In this document: one piece after another, positions 36,361-50,025 of the stretch | Position numbering within the stretch: the first letter of the stretch is position 1 | How the letters are laid out: each line of letters starts with the position of its first letter | Assembly (NCBI RefSeq): GCF_035594125.1 | Contig: NC_087185.1 | Coordinates: forward strand, 10,494,501-10,558,500 | Length of the DNA: 64,000 nucleotides | Reading direction: 5' to 3' | Origin: Scylla paramamosain | Lineage: Eukaryota; Arthropoda; Malacostraca; Decapoda; Portunidae | The notes under the pieces: generated by a model | The model's input: only the letters and a program-made list of their open reading frames with translations | Databases searched by the model: none | What the model was told of the DNA's origin: nothing | Translations under genes and position numbers: made by a program

Positions 36361-37572
36361 GTACACGAGTTTTTTGAGTTTTTTACCTTGTGGTTCTTGT
36401 CAAACTATAAAACACTCATACACGTTTCTCGTAATTTTTTTTTTCTTTGTCAATATAAAGTGCTTTCAATCCATTTTTGCATTTATTGTAGGTAACAAGC
36501 TCAAAAACACATTAAAATATATCTTTTTGGTAATGTTATTCTATTTCTTTATATTGGTTGGTTTACATCGATTTCAGCGTTTTTCTACGTATATCACTGA
36601 AAAGGCACGTTTTCAGTAATATTGTTGAAATTGCTGAAAAACACTCAAAAGACAGTATTCTGGTAAAGTCGTGTAATTTCCCCATATAGGTGGATTTGCA
36701 TGCACTTCATGATTTGTACATAACTACAGAAAAAAGCTAAAATTATTTTTTTTTATGATTTTTTTTTTTTACAAAATTTCCATGAATTTGGCAGAATTTT
36801 GCCATCTCCATACCTATGAAGATGAATAACAGAATTTTTTTTTTCTCTCTATAAAGAGTGTTATTTGTGGGTTTTAGCTTTTTAGTACTTAGGGAACTTA
36901 GAAACACTCATATTACACGATTTTCGAAATGTCCTTTTGTTACACAAACATAGGGTTCTTTACATGTATTTAAGCGTTTTTATAGGTTAAATGATCAAAA
37001 AAAATCAAAATGCATGTTTTTGGTAATGTTATTCTGTTTCTCCATAAAAGGTGTTTTGCATGCGTTTTAGCGATTTGGTATGTAAGGAGTTAAAAAACAC
37101 TTAAAGGCAAGTTCTTAGTAAAAGTTGGTTTTATTCCCATGTAATGTGATTGTTCTGTTTTCTTTATGTTTTGTTGCATATCACGCTTAAAAACACTAAA
37201 AAGACACTTTTTTGGTAATGTCATTTTTTTCCCATATAAAGGTAGTTTCGCATGTAATTTGGCATTTTCGTAACGAAGAATGTCAAAAACACTCAAAATA
37301 CACAATTTGGTAAGGTAGTTCTGTTTACCGACTTAAACTGTTATTCATGCATTTCATCATTTGGTACGTTTCTCTATATACACGAGTTTTTCCGTTTATT
37401 GCCTTGTGGTTCTTTTAAAACTATAAAACACTCATTATACACGTTTCTCGTAATGTCCTTTTGTTTCCTAATATAGAGTGCTTTACATCCATTTTTGCAT
37501 TTTTTTTTTTTTTTTGTAACAAGCTCAAAAACACTCAAAATATATCTTTTTGGTAATGTTATTTATTATATT

Positions 37573-37612
37573 TCTTCATATAGGTTAGTTTGTTTCATAT
37601 AGGTTAGTTAGG
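37573..37612 (-). repeat. 19-20 bp local duplication at an F-to-D joint
   Basis: TCATATAGGTTAGTT occurs twice about 19 bases apart, followed at once by D sequence (TGTAATTTTCCCATATAGG). Subunit E is missing. A filler duplication at a deletion joint is typical of end joining. Confidence 0.75.
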
Positions 37613-40600
37613 TGTAATTTTCCCATATAGGTGGATTTGCTTGCACTTCAGCGTTTGTACATAACTCCGGAAAAAAGCTAAATTTTTTTTATAATGATTT
37701 TTTTTTTACAAAATTTCCATGAATTTTGCCAGAATTTTGGCATCTCGGTACCTATGAAGATAAATAAACAAAAAAAAAATTCTCTCTATTAAGTGTTATT
37801 TGTGGGTTTTAGTTTTTTGGTACATAAGGAACTTAAAAACACTCATAATACACGATTTTCGTAATGTCCTTTTGTTATACAAACATAGAGTTCTTTACAT
37901 GTTATTAAGCGTTTTTATAGGTTACATGATCAAAAACACTCAAAATACATATTTTTCGTAATGTTATTCTGTTTCCCCATAAAGGGTGTTTTGCATGCGT
38001 TTTAGCGATTTGGTATGTAAGGAGTTAAAAAACACTTAAAGGCAAGTTCTTCGTAAAAGTAGGTTTTATTCGTATGTAATGTGATTGTTCTGCTTTTTAG
38101 TGCTTTGTTGCATAGAGAGCTGAAAAACACTAAAAAGACACTTTTTTTTGGTAATGTCAGTTTTTTTTTTTTCCCACATGAAGGTAGTTTCGCATGTAAT
38201 TTGGGATTTTCGTAACTAAGAATGTGAAAAACACTCAAAATACACAATTTGGAAAGGTAGTTCTGTTTCTCAATTAAGAGTGTTATTCATACATTTCAGC
38301 GTTTTGGTATGTAAGAAACTTCTCTATATACACGAGTTTTTGCGTTTTTTGCCTTGTGATTCTTGTGAAACTATAAAACACTCATTATACACGTTTCTCG
38401 TAATGTTCTTTTGTTTCCAAATATAGAGTGCTTTCCATCCATTTTCGCATTTTTTGTAGGTAACAAGCTGAAAAACACTCAAAATATATCTTTTTGGTAA
38501 TGTTATTCTATTCCTTCATATTGCTTGGTTTGCATCCATTTTCGCGTTTTCTTCGTAAATCACTGAAAAGACACGTTTTCAGTAATATTGTTATAATTGC
38601 TGGAAAACACTCAAAAGACAGATTTCTGGTAAAATCGTGTAATTTTGCCATATAGGTAGCTTTGCATGTATTGTTGGGTTTGGTACATAATTCCGGAAAA
38701 AAGCTAATTTTTTTTCTAATTTTTTTTTTTTACATAATTTCCCTGAATTTTGCCTGAATTTTGCATCTTCATACCTATGTAGATGAATAACAAAAAAAGA
38801 AAATTCTTTTTTTTTCTCTATTTGGGGGTTTTAGTTCTTTTTTACTTGAGAAACTTAAAAACAATCATAATACAAGATTTTCGTAACGTCCTTTTGTTTC
38901 ACAGACATAGAGTTCTTTGCATGTATTTTAGCTTTTTTATAGGTAACATGATCAAAAACACTCAAAATACATGTTTTTGGTAATGTTATTCTGTTTCTCC
39001 ATAAAGGATGTTTTGCATGCGTTTTAGCGTTTTGGTATGTAAGGAGTTAAAAACACTTAAAGGCAAGTTCTTCGTAAAAGTTGGTTTTATTCCTATATAA
39101 TGTGATTATTCTGCTTTTTAGTGCTTTGTTGCATATCCCGCTCAAAAACACTCAAAAGACACTTTTCTGATAATATCATTTTTTTCCACATAAAGTTAGT
39201 TTCGCATATAATTTGTTATTTTCGTAACTAAGAATGTGAAAAACACTCAAAATACACACATTTGATAAGGTAGTTCTGTTTCTCAATTAAAAGTGTTATT
39301 CATGAATTTTAGCATTTTGGTATATAAGAAACTTCTCTAGAGACACGAGTTTTTGCGTTTTTTGTCTTGTGGTTCTTGTGAAACTATAAAACAATCATTA
39401 TATACATTTCTCTAAATGTCCTTTTGCTTCCCAATATAGAGTGCTTTTACATGCATTTTCGTGTTTTTTGTAGGTAAAAAGCTCAAAAACACTTTTTGGT
39501 AATGTTATTCTATTTCTTCATATTCGTTGCTTTGCATCAGTTTAGCGTTTTTCTACGTAAAACACTGAAAAGACACGTTTTCAGTAATTTTGTTTTGGAT
39601 TTATATATTGACTGACTTCCATATTATTTATCGGTCTGCTGCCTAACATGCTGAAAAACACTGAAAAGACAGGTTTCTGGTAAAGTCGTTTAATTTCCTC
39701 ATATAGGTGGCTTTGTATACTCTTTATGGTTTGGTAAATAACAATCCAAAAAAAAAACTAAAATGAACTTTTTTGATAATATTCTTTTTTCCACATAAAT
39801 TCCCTGAATTTTGGCAGAATTTTGGCATCTCGGTACTTATGAAATTCAATACAAAAAAAATGCTATTTTTTGATGTATTTTTTCTTTTTTTTTCTTTTTA
39901 AAGAGAGTTATTTGTGGGTTTTAACGTTTTGGTACACGGTCAAAAACACTCAAAAGACACTTCTGGTAATATCATTTTTTTCCCACATAAATCTAGTTTC
40001 GCATGCTATTTCGGATTCTGCTAAGAATGTGAAAAACACTGAAAATACACGCTTTTGGTAAGGTTGTTATGTTTTCCAATTAAGATTGTAATTAATGAGT
40101 TTCAGCATTTTGGTATCTAAGAAACTTCTTTATATACACGAGTTTTTGCGTTTTTTGCCTTGTGATTTTTGTGAACCACAAGTTCTTTTGCTCGAAAATA
40201 ATAAGACACTCATACACGTTTCTCGTAATGTCCTTTTGTTTCCCAAGAGGGAGTGCTTTGCCTCCATTTTCACCTTTTTTGTAGGTAACAAGCTCAAAAA
40301 CACTCAAAATATGCCTTTTTGGTAATGTTATTCTTTTATTTTTTCATGTTGGTTGAACGTTTTAGCGTTTTTCTACGTAAAACACCGAAAAGACACGTTT
40401 TCAGTAAATTTGTTTTGGATTCCCATATAGAGTGATTTCCATGTTATTTATCGTTTTCGTGCTTAACATGCTGAAAAACACTTATAAAACAGTTTTCTGG
40501 AAAAGATGTTTGATTTCACTATATAGGTGGTTTTGCATGCAGAGTTTGCTACAAAACTGTCGAAAAAAAACAACTAAAATTAACGTTTTTGATAATGTTC

Positions 40601-43533
40601 TTATTTCACAAAATTTTATGAATTTTGCCCGAATTTTAGTATCTCGGTACCTGTGAAGATGAATAAGAAAAAAAAAATATCGCATTTTTTTATTTATTTA
40701 TTTATTTTTTCTCAATAGAAAGTTATTTGTGGGTTTTAGCTTTTTGGTACTTAATGAATTTAAAAACTCTCATAATACACGTTTCTTGTAATGTCCTTTT
40801 GTTTCCCATAAATAGGGTTCTTAGCATGTATTTAAGCGTTTTAATGGTAACATGATAAAAAACACTCAAAATACATGTTTTTGGTAATGTTATTCTGTTT
40901 CTCCATGAAGTGTATTTTGCATGCATTTTAGCATTTTGTTTTGTTGAGCTGAAAAACACTTAAAGGCAAGTTCTTGGTAAACATTGGTTTTATTCCCATG
41001 TAATGTGATTGCCCTTCTTTTTAGTGCTTTACTGCATATCACGCTCAAAAACACTCAATAGACACTTTTCTGAAAATGTCATTTTTTTTTTTTACCATAT
41101 AAAGCTGGTTTCGCAATCAATTTGGGTTTTCAGTAACTAAGAATGTGAAAAGCATTCAAAATACACGCATTTAGTAAGGTTGTTCTGTTCCTCAATTAAG
41201 AGTGTCATTCACGAGTTTCAGCATTTTGGTATCTAGGAAACTTCTCCATATACACGAGTTTTTGCGTTTTTTGCCTTGTTGTTCTTTTGAACTATAAAAC
41301 ACTCATTATACACTTTTCTTGCAATGTCCCTTTCTTTCCCAATATAGAGTGCTTTGCATTAATTTTCGCGTTTTTTTTAAGGTAAGCTCAAAAACACTCA
41401 AAATGTACCTTTTTGGTAATGTTTTTCTATTTCTTGATATTGGTTGGTTTGGATCTGTTTTAGCGTTTTTGTACGTAAAATACTGAGAAGACACGTTTTA
41501 AGGAATTTTGTTTTGGATTCCCATATTGAATGAGTTCATTATTATTTATCGTTTTGGTGCCTAACAAGCTGAAAAACACTCAAAAGACAAAGTAAAGTCA
41601 TTCAATTTCCTCATATAAGAGGCTCTTTAGGGTTTGGTACTTAACAATCCGAAAAAAAAAGCTAAAATAAACTTTTTTGATAATATTCTCTTATCATTAA
41701 TTGCCCTGAATTTTCCCAGAATTTTGTCATCTCGGTACCTATGAAGATGAATGAAAAAATAAATTTATATTTTTCATTTTTTTATTTTTTTATTTATTTT
41801 TTTTAAATAAAGTGTTATTTGTGGGTTTTAGCTTTTTGGTACTTCAGGAACTTAAAAACACTCATAATACACGTTTCTCGTAATGTCCTTTTTATTTCCG
41901 AAACATAAGGTTTTTTTTATGTATTTAAGCGTTTTTATAGATAACATGATCAAAAACACTGAAAATACATGTTTTTGGTAATGTTATTCTTTTTCTCTAT
42001 AAAGTGTGTTTTGCAGGCGTTTTAGCGTTTTGGTATATAAGAAGCTTAAAAACACTTAAAGGTAAGATTTTGGTAAAAATTGGTTTTATTCTAATTTAAT
42101 GTAATTCCTCTGCTTTTTAGTGCTTTATATCCTATCACGCTCAAAAACACTCAAAAGACATTTTTCTGGTAATGTCATTTTTTCCCACATAAATCTGGTT
42201 TCGCATGCTATCTGGGGTTTTGGTAACTAAAAATGTGAAAAGCTCTCCAAATACACGCATTTAGTAAGGTTGTTCTGTTTCTCAATTAAGAGTGTTATTC
42301 ATGAGCTGCAGCATTTTGGTATTTAAGAAACTTATCCATATTATCCATATATAAGAGTTTTTGCGTTTTTTGCATTGTGGTTCTTGTGAAACCATAAAAC
42401 ACTCATTATACATGTTTCTCATAATGTCCTTTTGTTTCCCAGTATAGAGTGCTTTGCAGTCATTTTCGCGTTTATTGTGGTTAACAGGCTCAAAAACACT
42501 GAAAATATACCTTTTTGGTAATGTTATTCTATTTCTTCATATTGGTTGGTTTGCATCCGTTTTAGCGTTTTTCTACGTTAAACACGGAAAAGACACGTTT
42601 TCAGTAATTTTTTTTGCATTCACATATTGAGTGACTTCCATATTATATATCCTTTTTATGCCTAACATGCTAAAAAAGAAAACACTCAAAAGAGAGGTTT
42701 CTGGTAAAGTCGTGTAATTTCCTCATATAGGTGGCTTTGGATGCACTTTAGGGTTTGGTACATAACAGTCCGAAAAAAAAGATAAAATTAACTTTTTTGA
42801 TAATGTTAATTTTTCCACATAATTTCCCTGAATTTTGCCAGACTTTCGGCATCTCAGTACCTATGAATATGAATAACAAAAAAAAATGCTATTTTTTATT
42901 TTATTTTTTTTTCTCTATAAAAAATGTTATTTGTGGCTTTTAGCTTTTTGATCCTTAAGAAAATTAAAAACACTCATAATACACGTTTATCGTAATGTTT
43001 TTTTTTTTCGTTTATAGGTAACATGATCAAAAACACCCAAAATATGTGTTTTTGGTAATGTTATTCTGTTTCTCCATAAAGGGTGTTTTGCATGCATTTT
43101 AGAGTTTTTGTATCTAAGGAGCTCAAAAAATCTTAAATGTAAAAATTGGTTTTATCCCTATGTAATGTGATTGCCATGCTTTTTAGTGCTTTATTTCCTA
43201 ACACGGTCAAAAACACGAAAAAAAAAACTTTTTTATGTTAATCATTTTTTTCCCACATTTTTATCCCAAAATATTTCACATGCAATTTGGGTTTTTGGTA
43301 ACTAAGAATGTGAAAAACACCCAAAATACACTGATTTGGTAAGGTTTTTCTTTTTCTTTATTCTTCGTAACATTTGGTTGTATTCCAATGTAATGTGATT
43401 GTTCTGCTTTTTAGTGCTTTGTTGCATATAACGCTCAAAGACACTCAAAAGACGCTTTTCTGGTAATGTCATTTTTTTCTCACATAAACCTAGTTTCGAA
43501 TGTAATTTGGGATTTTCGTAACTAAGAATGTGA

Positions 43534-46270
43534 AAACTCATGAATAACACTCTTAATTGAGAAACAGAACAACCTTACTAAATGCGTGTATTTTGAGTGC
43601 TTTTCACATTCTTAGTTACCAAAATCCCAAATTGCATGCGAAACCAGCTTTATGTGGGAAAAAAATGACATTACCAGAAAAGTGTCTTTAGAGTGTTTTT
43701 GAGCGTGATAGGCAATAAAGCACTAAAAAGCAAGGGGAATCACTTTACATGGCAATAAAATCAATTTTTACCAAGAACTTGCCTTTAAGTGTTTTGACCT
43801 CCTTATATACCAAAACGCTAAAACGCATGCAAAACACACTTTATGGAGAAAGTGAATAACATTACCAAAAACAAATATTTTGAGTGCTTTTGATCATGTT
43901 ACCAATAAAAACGCTTAAATACATGCAAAGAAACCAATTTTTTTGGAAACGAAAGGACATTACGGGAAACGTGTATAATGAGTGTTTTTAAGATCATTAT
44001 TTACCAAAAAGCTAAAAGCCACAAATAATACTGTTTATTTAGAAAAATCAATAAATAAATACGATATTTTTTTTTCTTTCTTTTTCATCTTGACAGGTAC
44101 CGAGATGCCAAAATTTGGGCGAAATTCAGGAAATTATGAGTGAATTATGAAAAAAGTTAATTTTAGCTTTTTTTTCGTACTGTTATGTACCAAACCCTAA
44201 AGTGCATGGAAAGCCATCTATATGGGGAAATTAAACGTCTTTGCCAGAAAACTGTTTTATGAGTGTTTTTCAGCTTGCTAGGCACCATAACGGTAAATAA
44301 CATGCAAGTCACTCTATATGGGAATCTAAAACAAATTTACTAAAAACGTGTCTTTTTGGTGTTTTACGTAGAAAAACGCTAAAACGGATGCAAACCAACC
44401 AATAAGAAGAAATAAAAAAACATTACCAAAAAGATACATTTTGAGTGTTTTTGAGCTTGTTACCTACAAAAAATGCAAAAATGGATGCAAAGAACTCCCT
44501 ATTGGGAAACAAAAGGACATTACGAGAAACGTGTATAATGAGTGTCTTATTATTTTTGAGCAAAAGAACTTGTGGTTCACAAGAACCACAAGGCAAAAAA
44601 CGCAAAAACTCGTGTATATAAGGAAGTTTCTTAGATACCAAAATGCTGAAACTCATGAATAACAATATGAATTGAGAAACAGAAGAACCTTACCAAATGC
44701 GTGTATTTTTAATGTTTTTCACATTCTTAGCAAAACCCCAAATAGCACGCGAAACTATGTTGAAAAAAATGACATTACCAGAAGTGTCTTTTGAGTGTTT
44801 TTGAGCGTGTTAGGCAATAAATCACAAAAAAAACAGGGCAATCACATTACATGGGAATAAAACCAACTTTTACCAAGAACTTGCCTTTAAGTGTTTTTGA
44901 GCTCCTTACAAACCAAAACGGTAAAACGCATGCGAAAAACTCCTTTATGGAGAAGCAGAATAACATTACTAAAGATATGTGTTTTAAGTGTTTTTGATCA
45001 TGTTACCTATAAAAATGCTTAAATACATTGAAAGAATCCTATGTTTGGGAAACGAAAAGACATTACGAGAAACGTGTATCAGGACCGTTTTTAAGTTCCT
45101 TAAGTACCAAAACGTTAAAACCCAGAAATAACACTCTTTATAGAGAAAAAAAAAATAAATAAAAAAAATAACTTTTTTTTTTATATTGATTTTCATAGGT
45201 ACCAATATGCCAAAATTCTGCCAAAATTCAGGGAATTTATGTGGAAAAAAGAACATTATCAAAAAAGTTAATTATACCTCTTTTTCGGATTTTTATGTAC
45301 CAAACTCTAAAGTGCATGCCACCTATATGAGGAAGTTAAACGACTTTACCAGAAACCTGTTTTTTTCAGTGTTTTTCAGCATGTTAGGCACTAAAACGAT
45401 ATGGAAGTCAGTCAATATGTGAATCCAAAACAAAATTACTGAAAAAATGTCTTTTCACTGTTTTACGTAGAAAAACGCTAAAACGGATGCAAACCAACAA
45501 ATAATAAGAAATAGAATAACATTACCATAAAGTATTTTTGAGCTTTTTGCCTACAAAAAACGCGCAAATGGATGGAAAGCACTCTATATTGGGAAGCAAA
45601 AGGACATTACGAGAAACGTGTATAATGAGTGTTTTATAGTTTCACAAGTACCACAAGGCAAAAAACGCAAAAACTTGTGTATATAGAGAAGTTTCTTACA
45701 TACCAAAAACGCTAAAACTTATGAATAACACTTTTAATTAAAAAACAGAACTACCTTACCAATTGTGTGTATTTTGAGTGTTTTTCCCATTCTTTGTTAC
45801 GAAAATCCCAAATTACATGCGAAACTAGCTTTATGTGAGAAAAAAATGACATTACCAAAAAAGTGTCTTTTGAGTGTTTTTTTGAGCGTTATATGCAACA
45901 AAACATTAAAAAGCAGAACAATCACATTACATTGGAATAAAACCAAATCTTACGAAGAACTTGCCTTTAAGTGTTTTTTAACTCCTTACATACCAAAACG
46001 CTAAACGCATGCAAAACAACCTTTATGGAGAAGCACAATAACATTACCAAAAACATGTATTCTGAGTGTTTTTGATCATGTTACCTATAAAATAGCTTAA
46101 ATACATGCAAAGAACGCTATGTTTGTGAAACGAACATTACGAAAATCGTGTATTATGAGTATTTTTAAGTTGCTTAAGTACCAAAAATCTAAAACCCACA
46201 AATAACAGTCTTTATAGAGAAAAAAAAAAAACAATAAATAAATAATAGATTTTTTTTTTTTATTCATCTT
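43534..46270 (+). repeat. HOR satellite array, forward block 5
   Basis: About two and a half forward HORs with A landmarks near 43890, 44995 and 46075. It starts at G', after reversed H joins it at a shared TGAAA near 43533. It ends in C1 (TATTCATCTT), where reversed B begins (TTTGGTACTTAAGG). It contains the hairpin-bearing G variant at 44569-44592. It resembles the forward block 28661-31622 in order and detail. Confidence 0.92.
44569..44592. repeat. Perfect 10 bp inverted repeat in G
   Basis: Same CTTGTGGTTC and GAACCACAAG arms and ACAA spacer as at 29920, in the matching G subunit of forward block 5. Confidence 0.9.
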
Positions 46271-49200
46271 TTTGGTACTTAAGGAACATAAAAACATTTA
46301 TATTACACATTTTTCGTAATGTCCTTTTGTTTTGCAAACATAAGGTTCTTTGCATGTATTTAAGCGTTTTTATAGATAACATGATAAAAAACACTCAAAA
46401 TACATGTTTTTGTTAATGTTATTCTGTTTCTCCATAAAAGGTGTTTTGCATGCGTTTTAGCGTTTTGGTATGTAATGAGCTCAAAAACACCTAAAGGTAA
46501 AAGTTGCTTTTATTCCCATGTAAAGTGATTGCCCTGCTTTTTAGTGGTTTATTGCCTGACACGCTCAAAAACACTCGAAAGACATTTTCTGGTAATATTA
46601 TTTTTTTTCTCACAGAAAGCTAGTTTCGCATGGAATTTGGGGTTTTGGTAACTAAGAATGTGAAAAACACTCAAAATACAGGCATTTAGTAAGATTGTTC
46701 TGTTTCTTGATTAAAGGTGTTATTCATGAGTTTAAACATTTTGTTATGTAGGAAACTTCATGTATATGAGTTTTTGAGTTTTTTGCCTTGTGGTTCTTGT
46801 GAAACTATAAAACACTCATTATACACGTTTCTCGTAATGTCCTTTTCTTTCCTAATATAGAGTGCGTTTCATCCATTTTCGCATTTTTTTTTTTTTTTGG
46901 TAACAAGGTCAAAAACACATCAAAATATATAGTTTTGGCAATGTTATTCTGTTTCTTAATATATGTTGGTTTGCATCAGTTTTAGCGTTTTTCTACGTAA
47001 ATATCTTAAAAGACACATTTTCAGTAATATTATTGAAATTGCTGAAAAAAAACACTCAAAAGACAGTTTTCTGGAAAAGTCGAGTAATTTCTCTATATAG
47101 GTGGCTATTGCATGCACTTCAGGGTTTGGTACATAACTCCGGAAAATAGCTAAAATTATTTTGTTTTATAATGATTTTTTTTACAAAATTTCCCTAAATT
47201 TTTCCAGAATTTTGGTATCTTGGTACCTATGAAGAAGAATAATATTTTTTTTTCTCTATAAAGTGTTATTTGTGAGTTTTAGCTTTTTGGTACTTAAGGA
47301 ACTTAAAAACACTCATAATACATGATTTTCGTAATGTCCTTTTCTTATAAAAACATAGGGTTCTTTACATGTATTGAAGCGTTTTTATAGGTAACATGGT
47401 CAAAATCACTCAAAGTGCATATTTTTGGTAATGTTACTCTGTTTCTTCATAAAGGTGTTTTACATGCGTTTTAGCGTTTTGGTATGTAAGGAGTTAAAAA
47501 ACACTTAAAAGCAAGTTCTTCGTAAAAGCTGGTTTTATTCCCAAGTAATGTGATTGTTCTGCTTTTTAGTGCTTTGTTGCATATCACGCTCAAAAAAACT
47601 CAGACATTTTTCTGGTAATGTCATTTTTTTCCCACATAAAGCTAGTTTCGCATGTAATTTGGCAATTTCGTAACTAAGAATGTGAAAAAAAATAAAAATA
47701 CACAATTTGGTAGGGTAGTTCTGTTTCTCCATTAAAAGTGTTATTTATGCATTTCATCATTTTGGTATGTAAGAAACTTCTCTATATAAACAAGTTTTTG
47801 CGTTTATTGCCTTGTGGTTCTTGTGAAACTATAAAACACTTATTATTTCTCACTTCTCGTTATGTTCTTTTGTTTCGTAATATAGAGTGCTTTCTATCCA
47901 CTTTTGCATTTTTTGTAGGTAACAAGCTTAAAAACACTAAAAATATATGTTTTTGGTAATGTTATTCTATTTATTCATATTGGTTGGTTTGCATCCGTTT
48001 TAGCGTTTTTCTTCGTAAATCTCTGAAATGACTTGTTTTCAGTAATATAGTTGAAATTACTTCTGGTACAGGTTTCTGGTAAAGTCGTGTAATTTTTCCA
48101 TATAGGTGGCTTTGCCTGCATTTCAGGGTTTGGTACATAACTCCGGAAAAGAGCTAAATTTATTTTATTTATTTATTTTTTTCTTTATCTAATTTTCCTG
48201 ATTTTTGCCAGAATTTTAGCATTTCGGTATCTATGAAGATATATAACAAAAAGAAAAAAATTTTATTCATTTATTTTTTTTTTCTTCTATAAAAAGTGTT
48301 ATTTGTGTGTTTTAGCTTTTTGGTACTTAAAGAACCTAAAAACTCTCATAATACATAATTTACGTAATATCCTTTCGTTTCACAAACATAGGGTTCTTTG
48401 TACGTATTTAAACGTTTTTATAGGTAACATCATCAAAAACACTTAAAATTCATGTTTTTAGTAATGTTATTTTGTTTCTCCGTAAAGGCTGTTTTGCATG
48501 CGTTTTAGCGTTTGCTTATGTAAGGAGTTAAAAACACTGAAAGGCATGTTTTTGGTAAAAGTTGGTTTTATTCCTATGTAATGTGATTGTTCTGCTTTTT
48601 AGTGCTTTGCTGCATAGCACGCTCTAAAACATTCAAAAGACACTTTTCTGGTAATGTCATTTTTTCCCACATAAAACTAGTTTTTCTTGTAATTTCGGAT
48701 TTTCGTAACTAAGAATGTGAAAAACACTCAAAATACTCACATTTGGTAAGACAGATCTGTTTCTCTGAAGTCTTATTCATAAGTTTCAGCATTTTGGAAT
48801 GTAAGAAACTTCTTCATATACACGAGTTTTTGCGTTTTTTGCCTTGTGGTTCTTGTGAAACTATAAAACACTCATTATACTCGTTTCTCTTAATGTAATT
48901 TTGCTTCCCAATATAGAGTGCTTTCCATCCATTTTCGCGTTTTTTTGTAACAATTTCAAAAACACTCAAAATATACCTTTTTTGGTAATGTTATTCTATT
49001 TCTTCATTTTGGTTGGTTTACATCCGTTTTAGCGTTTTCTACGTAAAACACCGAAAAAACACGTTTTCAGTAATTTTTCTATATAGACTGACTTCCTTAG
49101 GTTTTATCGTGTTCGTTCCTAACATGCTGAAAAATATCCATAAGAGAGTTTTGTGGCAAAGACGTTTAATTTCCCCATATAGGTGGCTTTGCATGCACTT

Positions 49201-49984
49201 AGGGGTTTGGTACATAACAGTTCGAAAAAAAAGCTAAATTTATCCTTTTGATAATGTTCTTATTTCATATAATTTCCTGAACTTTGCCCGAATTTTGGCA
49301 CATCGTTACTTGTGAAGATGAATAAGAAGGAAAAAAATATCGTGTATATTTATTTATTTTTTATTTTTTTCTCAATAAAGAGTATAATTTGTAATACACG
49401 TTTCTCGTAATGTCCTTTCGTTTCCCAAAAATAGGGTTCTTTGCATGTATTTAAGCGTTTTTATTGGTAACATGATTAAAAACACTCAAAATACATGTTT
49501 TTAGTAATGGTATTCTGTTTCACCATAAAGGGTATTTTGCATGCATTTTATTGTTTTGGTATATAAGGAGCTCAAAAACACTTAAAGGCAAGTTCTTGTT
49601 AAAAATTGGTTTCATTCCAATGTAATGTGATTGCCCTGCTTTTTAGTGATTTATTGCATAACACGCTCAAAAACTCTCAAAAGACATTTTTCTGGTAATG
49701 TCATTTTTTTTCCATATAAACCTGGTTTCGCATGCAATTTGGGGTTTTGGTAGCTAAGAATGTGAAAAGCACTCAAAATACACGCATTTAGTAAGATTGT
49801 TCTGTTTCTCAGTTAAGAGTGTTCTTCATGAGTTTCAGCATTTTGGTATCTACGAAACTTCTTCATATACACTAGTTATTGCATTTTCTGCCTTGTGGTT
49901 CTTTTGAACTATAAAACCCTCATTATACACTTTTCTTGCAAAGTCCTTTTCTTTCCCATTATAGAGTGGTTTGCACCAATTTTC

Positions 49985-50025
49985 GTGTTTTTATAGGTAA
50001 CAAGCTCAAAATGTTATTCTGTTTC
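49985..50025 (-). other. F-to-A deletion junction
   Basis: F (GGTAACAAGCTCAAAA) runs into A (TGTTATTCTGTTTCTCC). E, D, C2, C1, B and part of A are gone, about half an HOR. Short shared A/T wording at the joint fits loss between related subunits. Confidence 0.8.

Larger units (their letters stand above)
31623..43533 (-). repeat. HOR satellite array, reverse block 4
   Basis: The longest single-orientation run, with A landmarks near 32610, 33710, 34785, 35878, 36990, 37930, 38950, 40850, 41945 and 43025. The G'/H duplication is at 36220-36360 and variant H subunits lie near 37305 and 38250. Deletions fuse B to I near 39935, B to A near 43010 and H to J near 43355. F joins D near 37600 with a 19-20 bp local duplication. 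The first 4.7 kb is repeated at about 59260-64000. Confidence 0.93.
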
